A stretch of DNA of 32,560 bases from Rhodospirillaceae bacterium (GTDB lineage Bacteria; Pseudomonadota; Alphaproteobacteria; UBA11073): positions 1 to 32,560 of the forward strand of contig DPZW01000045.1 in assembly GCA_003536545.1 (NCBI GenBank). The letters run 5' to 3'. Shown here piece by piece: positions 29,836-32,560 of the stretch. Below the pieces are notes generated by a model. It was not told the origin of the DNA. It did not search any database and saw only the letters and a list, made by a program, of their open reading frames with translations. Both the position numbers and the translations under genes were made by a program. Positions within the stretch are counted from its first letter, which is position 1. Each line of letters begins with the position of its first letter.

Positions 29836-30051
29836 TTACTCTTCCACTTTTACCAAATGGGCGACGGCATCAATCATGCCGCGCACAGAAGGTGTGTCTT
29901 CCAAAGTTTTGGTGCGGTGCAATTTATTCAGGCCCAAACCGATCAGGGTTTGACGCTGGTATTCTTTGCGACCGATCGGGCTGCCGACTTGCGTGACAGT
30001 GACTGTCTTGCCGCTTTTTGCCGCTGCCGGTTTTTTTGCTGTCTTAGTCAT
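29836..30051 (-). CDS. rpmD: 50S ribosomal protein L30
   Basis: 71 residues from ATG 30051, supported by GAGG about 7 bases upstream; the longer frame from 30108 lies in the rpsE coding region and is not L30-like. The VTVTQVGSPIGRKEYQRQTLIGLGLNK core and the ending SVRGMIDAVAHLVKVEE are typical. A Lys/Ala-rich N-terminal extension of about 14 residues is present. The start overlaps the rpsE stop by 8 bases, so the two are translationally coupled. Confidence 0.96.
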   Translation of the reverse strand: MTKTAKKPAAAKSGKTVTVTQVGSPIGRKEYQRQTLIGLGLNKLHRTKTLEDTPSVRGMIDAVAHLVKVEE

Positions 30052-30664
30052 TTCCAGCCTCTTTCGTCTCATCAGATTTTGCTTCGTCAGAAGATTTAGC
30101 AGCACCATCGCGCGCAGTCAGCAATGCACCAACCTTCACGCCACGGCGTGCCGCGATTTGACGTGGCGAAGACGCCTGCCGGAGTGCGTTGAGCGTTGCT
30201 TTCACCATGTTGTGCGGATTGGATGTACCCACAGATTTGGAAACGACATCGCCGATGCCCAAAGCCTCGAATACTGCACGCATTGGACCGCCAGCAATAA
30301 TTCCTGTACCCGCAGGTGCTGCGCGCAGAATAACCTTACCTGCGCCGAAACGGCCTGTCAGGTCGTGGTGCAACGTACGGCCTTCACGCATGGGAACGCG
30401 GAAAAGGCTCCGCTTCGCTTGCTTGGTCGCCTTATCAATGGCTTCAGGCACTTCGCGCGCTTTACCGTGACCGCAACCGACGCGGCCTTTTTGATCACCA
30501 ACAATCACCAACGCGGAAAAGCGCATGGTACGACCGCCTTTTACGGTTTTGGAAACGCGGTTGATCGAAACCAATTTATCGATCAGGCCATCGTTTTCTT
30601 CTTCCTCGCGGCGCGGACGGCGATCATTGCGATCGCGTTGTTGTTTTTGTTGTGGTTCAGCCAT
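30044..30664 (-). CDS. rpsE: 30S ribosomal protein S5
   Basis: 206 residues. The N-terminal dsRNA-binding-like domain reads LIDKLVSINRVSKTVKGGRTMRFSALVIVGD and GRVGCGHGKAREVPEAI, and the C-terminal domain RAAPAGTGIIAGGPMRAVFEALGI. S5 supports decoding accuracy near the mRNA entry. Both ends carry charged extensions: MAEPQQKQQRDRNDRRPRRE at the start and an acidic/Lys tail after residue 190. It is longer than E. coli S5 (167). Confidence 0.98.
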   Translation of the reverse strand: MAEPQQKQQRDRNDRRPRREEEENDGLIDKLVSINRVSKTVKGGRTMRFSALVIVGDQKGRVGCGHGKAREVPEAIDKATKQAKRSLFRVPMREGRTLHHDLTGRFGAGKVILRAAPAGTGIIAGGPMRAVFEALGIGDVVSKSVGTSNPHNMVKATLNALRQASSPRQIAARRGVKVGALLTARDGAAKSSDEAKSDETKEAGND

Positions 30665-30673
30665 TTATCTCTC

Positions 30674-31042
30674 CTAAAACTTTACGCCGCCGGCACGTGC
30701 AGCTTCTGCAAGTGCCTTTACGCGGCCATGGAATTTGAATGCGCCTTTATCAAACACAACTTCAGTCACGCCTTTTTCCTTGGCGCGCTTGGCAATCAAT
30801 TCGCCTACAGCCGTAGCCGCCGCGATATTGCCTTTGTTTGACTTGCGCAAATCTTTTTCCATTGTGGATGCAGCTGCCAGCGTAATGCCTTTGGTGTCAT
30901 CAATCAGCTGCACTGAAATATGGGTTTCGGTACGGTGAACCGACAAGCGAATGCGGCCAGAATTATCTGCTTTAATCCGGCGACGAACACGCGCAGCGCG
31001 TTTAGCCGTACGGACATTGTTAAGACGAATTGCGCGACTCAT
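30674..31042 (-). CDS. rplR: 50S ribosomal protein L18
   Basis: 122 residues. The Arg-rich start NNVRTAKRAARVRRRIK is followed by RIRLSVHRTETHISVQLIDD and the closing DKGAFKFHGRVKALAEAARAGGVKF, typical of L18, which delivers 5S rRNA together with L5. Its ATG overlaps the rplF stop by 4 bases, which indicates coupled translation. Confidence 0.98.
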   Translation of the reverse strand: MSRAIRLNNVRTAKRAARVRRRIKADNSGRIRLSVHRTETHISVQLIDDTKGITLAAASTMEKDLRKSNKGNIAAATAVGELIAKRAKEKGVTEVVFDKGAFKFHGRVKALAEAARAGGVKF

Positions 31043-31575
31043 TTTTTCTTACCTTCTTTACGCAGGATGACTTCATCGTCGTAACGGATACCTTTACCTT
31101 TATAAGGCTCAGGCTCTTTATACGCACGAATATCTGCAGCCAATTGGCCGACTTGTTGTTTATCGAAACCAGTGACGGTCACTTCAGTCTGTTTATCTAC
31201 CGCAATCTGAATGCCTTGGGGCACCGGAACCCGAACTTCGTGAGAGAAGCCCAAAGACAGAACCAGATCCTTGCCCTGCATCGCTGCACGGTAACCTACG
31301 CCTGAAATCAATAATTTCTTGCTGTAACCCGTGGAAACACCTGTGACCATATTATTGACCAGTGTGCGCGACAGACCCCATTTCGAGCGGCCTTCACGTG
31401 ACTTTTTATCGTGCGGCATGACTGTGATTTTGCCGTCAGCCAATGAAACCTGAACTTCAGGGTCCAGAGTCTGCGTCAACTGACCCAGTTTGCCTTTGAC
31501 AGAAACCGTGTTGCCATCAACTTTGGCTTCAACACCAGATGGAAGTGCAACAGCATGCTTACCAATACGTGACAT
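31039..31575 (-). CDS. rplF: 50S ribosomal protein L6
   Basis: 178 residues, standard L6. It has two related alpha/beta domains, with MSRIGKHAVALPSGVEAKVD at the start and the signature PEPYKGKGIRYDDEVILRKEGKKK at the end. L6 lies near the sarcin-ricin loop. It lies 11 bases downstream of rpsH and overlaps rplR by 4 bases. Confidence 0.98.
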   Translation of the reverse strand: MSRIGKHAVALPSGVEAKVDGNTVSVKGKLGQLTQTLDPEVQVSLADGKITVMPHDKKSREGRSKWGLSRTLVNNMVTGVSTGYSKKLLISGVGYRAAMQGKDLVLSLGFSHEVRVPVPQGIQIAVDKQTEVTVTGFDKQQVGQLAADIRAYKEPEPYKGKGIRYDDEVILRKEGKKK

Positions 31576-31586
31576 CTGCGCCTCCC

Positions 31587-31985
31587 CTAGAATACTTTGC
31601 CAAGCACTTCGCCGCCCACATTCTGTTCGCGCGCTTCGCGATCAGAAAGAACACCCTTGGGTGTGGACAGGATAAAGATACCTAGACCGTTATAAAATTT
31701 TGCGATTTTACCAATACCAGTATAAACGCGGCGACCTGGCGTCGATACACGGTCCAGTGCCTTAATCACAGGCGCGCCGCTATCATACTTCAGCTCGATG
31801 TTCACATCCGCGCGGCCTTTGCTGACCTCTTTGCGGCTGAACGTGCGAATGTAGCCTTCACGTTGAAGGACACCCAAAACATTTTCTACGTATTTAGACG
31901 CAGGTGCAGAAATAACCTGCAGGCGAGCCTGCTGACCATTTCTGATACGTGCGAACAAATCACTAATAGGATCACTGATAGACAT
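31587..31985 (-). CDS. rpsH: 30S ribosomal protein S8
   Basis: 132 residues. MSISDPISDLFARIRNGQQA and the C-terminal TPGRRVYTGIGKIAKFYNGL, then ILSTPKGVLSDREA, define S8. S8 binds helix 21 of 16S rRNA and, in E. coli, represses spc-operon translation at rplE; no such site can be confirmed here because rplE is incomplete. It is 18 bases downstream of rpsN. Confidence 0.98.
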   Translation of the reverse strand: MSISDPISDLFARIRNGQQARLQVISAPASKYVENVLGVLQREGYIRTFSRKEVSKGRADVNIELKYDSGAPVIKALDRVSTPGRRVYTGIGKIAKFYNGLGIFILSTPKGVLSDREAREQNVGGEVLGKVF

Positions 31986-32003
31986 TATCCGATATCCCCT
32001 TTC

Positions 32004-32309
32004 TTACCAGGATGATTTCTGAACGCCAGGCAACATGCCTTCGTTCGCGAGTTTACGTAACATGTTACGGCTGAGACGGAATTTGCTGTACACACTGCGT
32101 GGGCATCCGGTCAGTTCGCAACGATTTCTGTAGCGGTTTGCTGCGCCATTGCGCGGCAATGCTGCCAGTTGCTGTGTTGCTTCAAAACGTGTTTCCAAAT
32201 CTGCTTTACGGTCGTTTGCAACCGCTTTCAGCTTTGCGCGTTTCGTCGCAAATTTTTTCACCATTCTGGCGACTTTGTTATTTTTATTTACGCGTGAGAC
32301 TTTTGCCAT
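32004..32309 (-). CDS. rpsN: 30S ribosomal protein S14 (long form)
   Basis: 101 residues, the long zinc-independent S14 type, without the paired CxxC motifs of the short form. NRYRNRCELTGCPRSVYSKFR and SRNMLRKLANEGMLPGVQKSSW are the diagnostic end. The usual RCxxTGRPR motif is RCELTGCPR here, with a second Cys. It lies 14 bases after rplE. Confidence 0.98.
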   Translation of the reverse strand: MAKVSRVNKNNKVARMVKKFATKRAKLKAVANDRKADLETRFEATQQLAALPRNGAANRYRNRCELTGCPRSVYSKFRLSRNMLRKLANEGMLPGVQKSSW

Positions 32310-32323
32310 TTGCTCTCTTGCTC

Positions 32324-32560
32324 CTATCGGTCAGTGAACGGCAGGTTGAAACCGTCCAGCAAAGCCCTTGCTTCCTGGTCAGTATTTGCCGTTGTACAAA
32401 TCATGATGTCCATTCCGCGGATCTGCTCGACATCGTCGTAATTGATCTCTGGAAAAACAATCTGCTCTTTCAAGCCCATGGCATAATTGCCGCGGCCATC
32501 AAAACTTTTCGGTGAAATGCCACGGAAGTCGCGGATACGCGGCATAGCGACGTTCACCAT
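32324..32560 (-). CDS. rplE: 50S ribosomal protein L5, C-terminal part (cut by the window edge)
   Basis: Only the last 78 residues are present; the 5' part continues beyond the window. The first ATG in the window is an internal codon and not the start. RIRDFRGISPKSFDGRGNYA, followed by MGLKEQIVFPEINYDDVEQI and ICTTANTDQEARALLDGF, is the C-terminal half of L5, which binds 5S rRNA and tRNA in the P site. It is the most upstream visible gene of the spc-type cluster. Confidence 0.97.
   Translation of the reverse strand: MVNVAMPRIRDFRGISPKSFDGRGNYAMGLKEQIVFPEINYDDVEQIRGMDIMICTTANTDQEARALLDGFNLPFTDR

Noticed and set aside
1..32560. CRISPR arrays, insertion sequences, phage or integrase genes
   Set aside because: I saw no regularly spaced repeats, transposase motifs or terminal inverted repeats anywhere in the window.

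Overview
The window looks like chromosomal core sequence from an alphaproteobacterium with moderate GC content. The best lineage clue is an intact F1-ATPase zeta inhibitor (DUF1476), an alphaproteobacterial family. The ribosomal genes, EF-P/EpmA, heme A synthase and infA fit that class. The species cannot be read from the sequence; a deep-branching group such as Micavibrio relatives is only a guess. I see no phage, insertion sequence, integrase or CRISPR array.

Layout. 1-117: 3' end of a CysQ-like phosphatase. 114-1227 (-): prfB with the classical +1 programmed frameshift. 1246-2133 (+): a divergent membrane histidine-kinase-like protein whose ATP-binding half is degenerate. 2130-11474 (-): a tightly packed run of seven genes. 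In transcription order these are RND adaptor, RND pump, ABC permease, ABC ATPase, HlyD-type adaptor, one NodT-type outer-membrane channel and a lipoprotein. It looks like one transcription unit joining two differently energised inner-membrane pumps to a single outer-membrane exit. 11515-12915 (-): M48 lipoprotein protease, a tiny Cys/Met-repeat lipoprotein and tRNA-Phe. 13006-13968 (-): a divergent protein resembling SAM hydrolases (DUF62). 14192-16372 (-): efp, suhB, infA and maf, with epmA, which modifies EF-P, divergent from efp. 17417-20335 (-): heme A synthase and two GGDEF proteins with unusual insertions.

20420-23650 (-): tRNA-Trp, secE, nusG, nfeD and lepA behind a clear sigma70-type promoter. 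nusG is not followed by rplK/rplA as it is in most bacteria. 23766-32560 (-): the distal spc and alpha ribosomal-protein clusters, in the order rplE (partial), rpsN, rpsH, rplF, rplR, rpsE, rpmD, rplO, secY, adk, small periplasmic protein, then rpsM, rpsK, rpoA, rplQ. This normally continuous array is interrupted three times: by a strong terminator between rplO and secY, by the periplasmic-protein gene plus the oppositely oriented zeta gene between adk and rpsM, and by a TTCG terminator between rpoA and rplQ. A near-consensus promoter restarts transcription before rpsM.

The observations most worth following are the combined RND/ABC efflux operon, the broken-up ribosomal operon with an ATP-synthase inhibitor inside it, the paired divergent GGDEF proteins, the degenerate histidine kinase divergent from prfB, and the SAM-hydrolase-like gene. 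Several starts were moved from the longest open frame to positions supported by a ribosome-binding site or family length: rpoA, secE, secY, rpmD, epmA, the SAM-hydrolase-like gene and the small lipoprotein.
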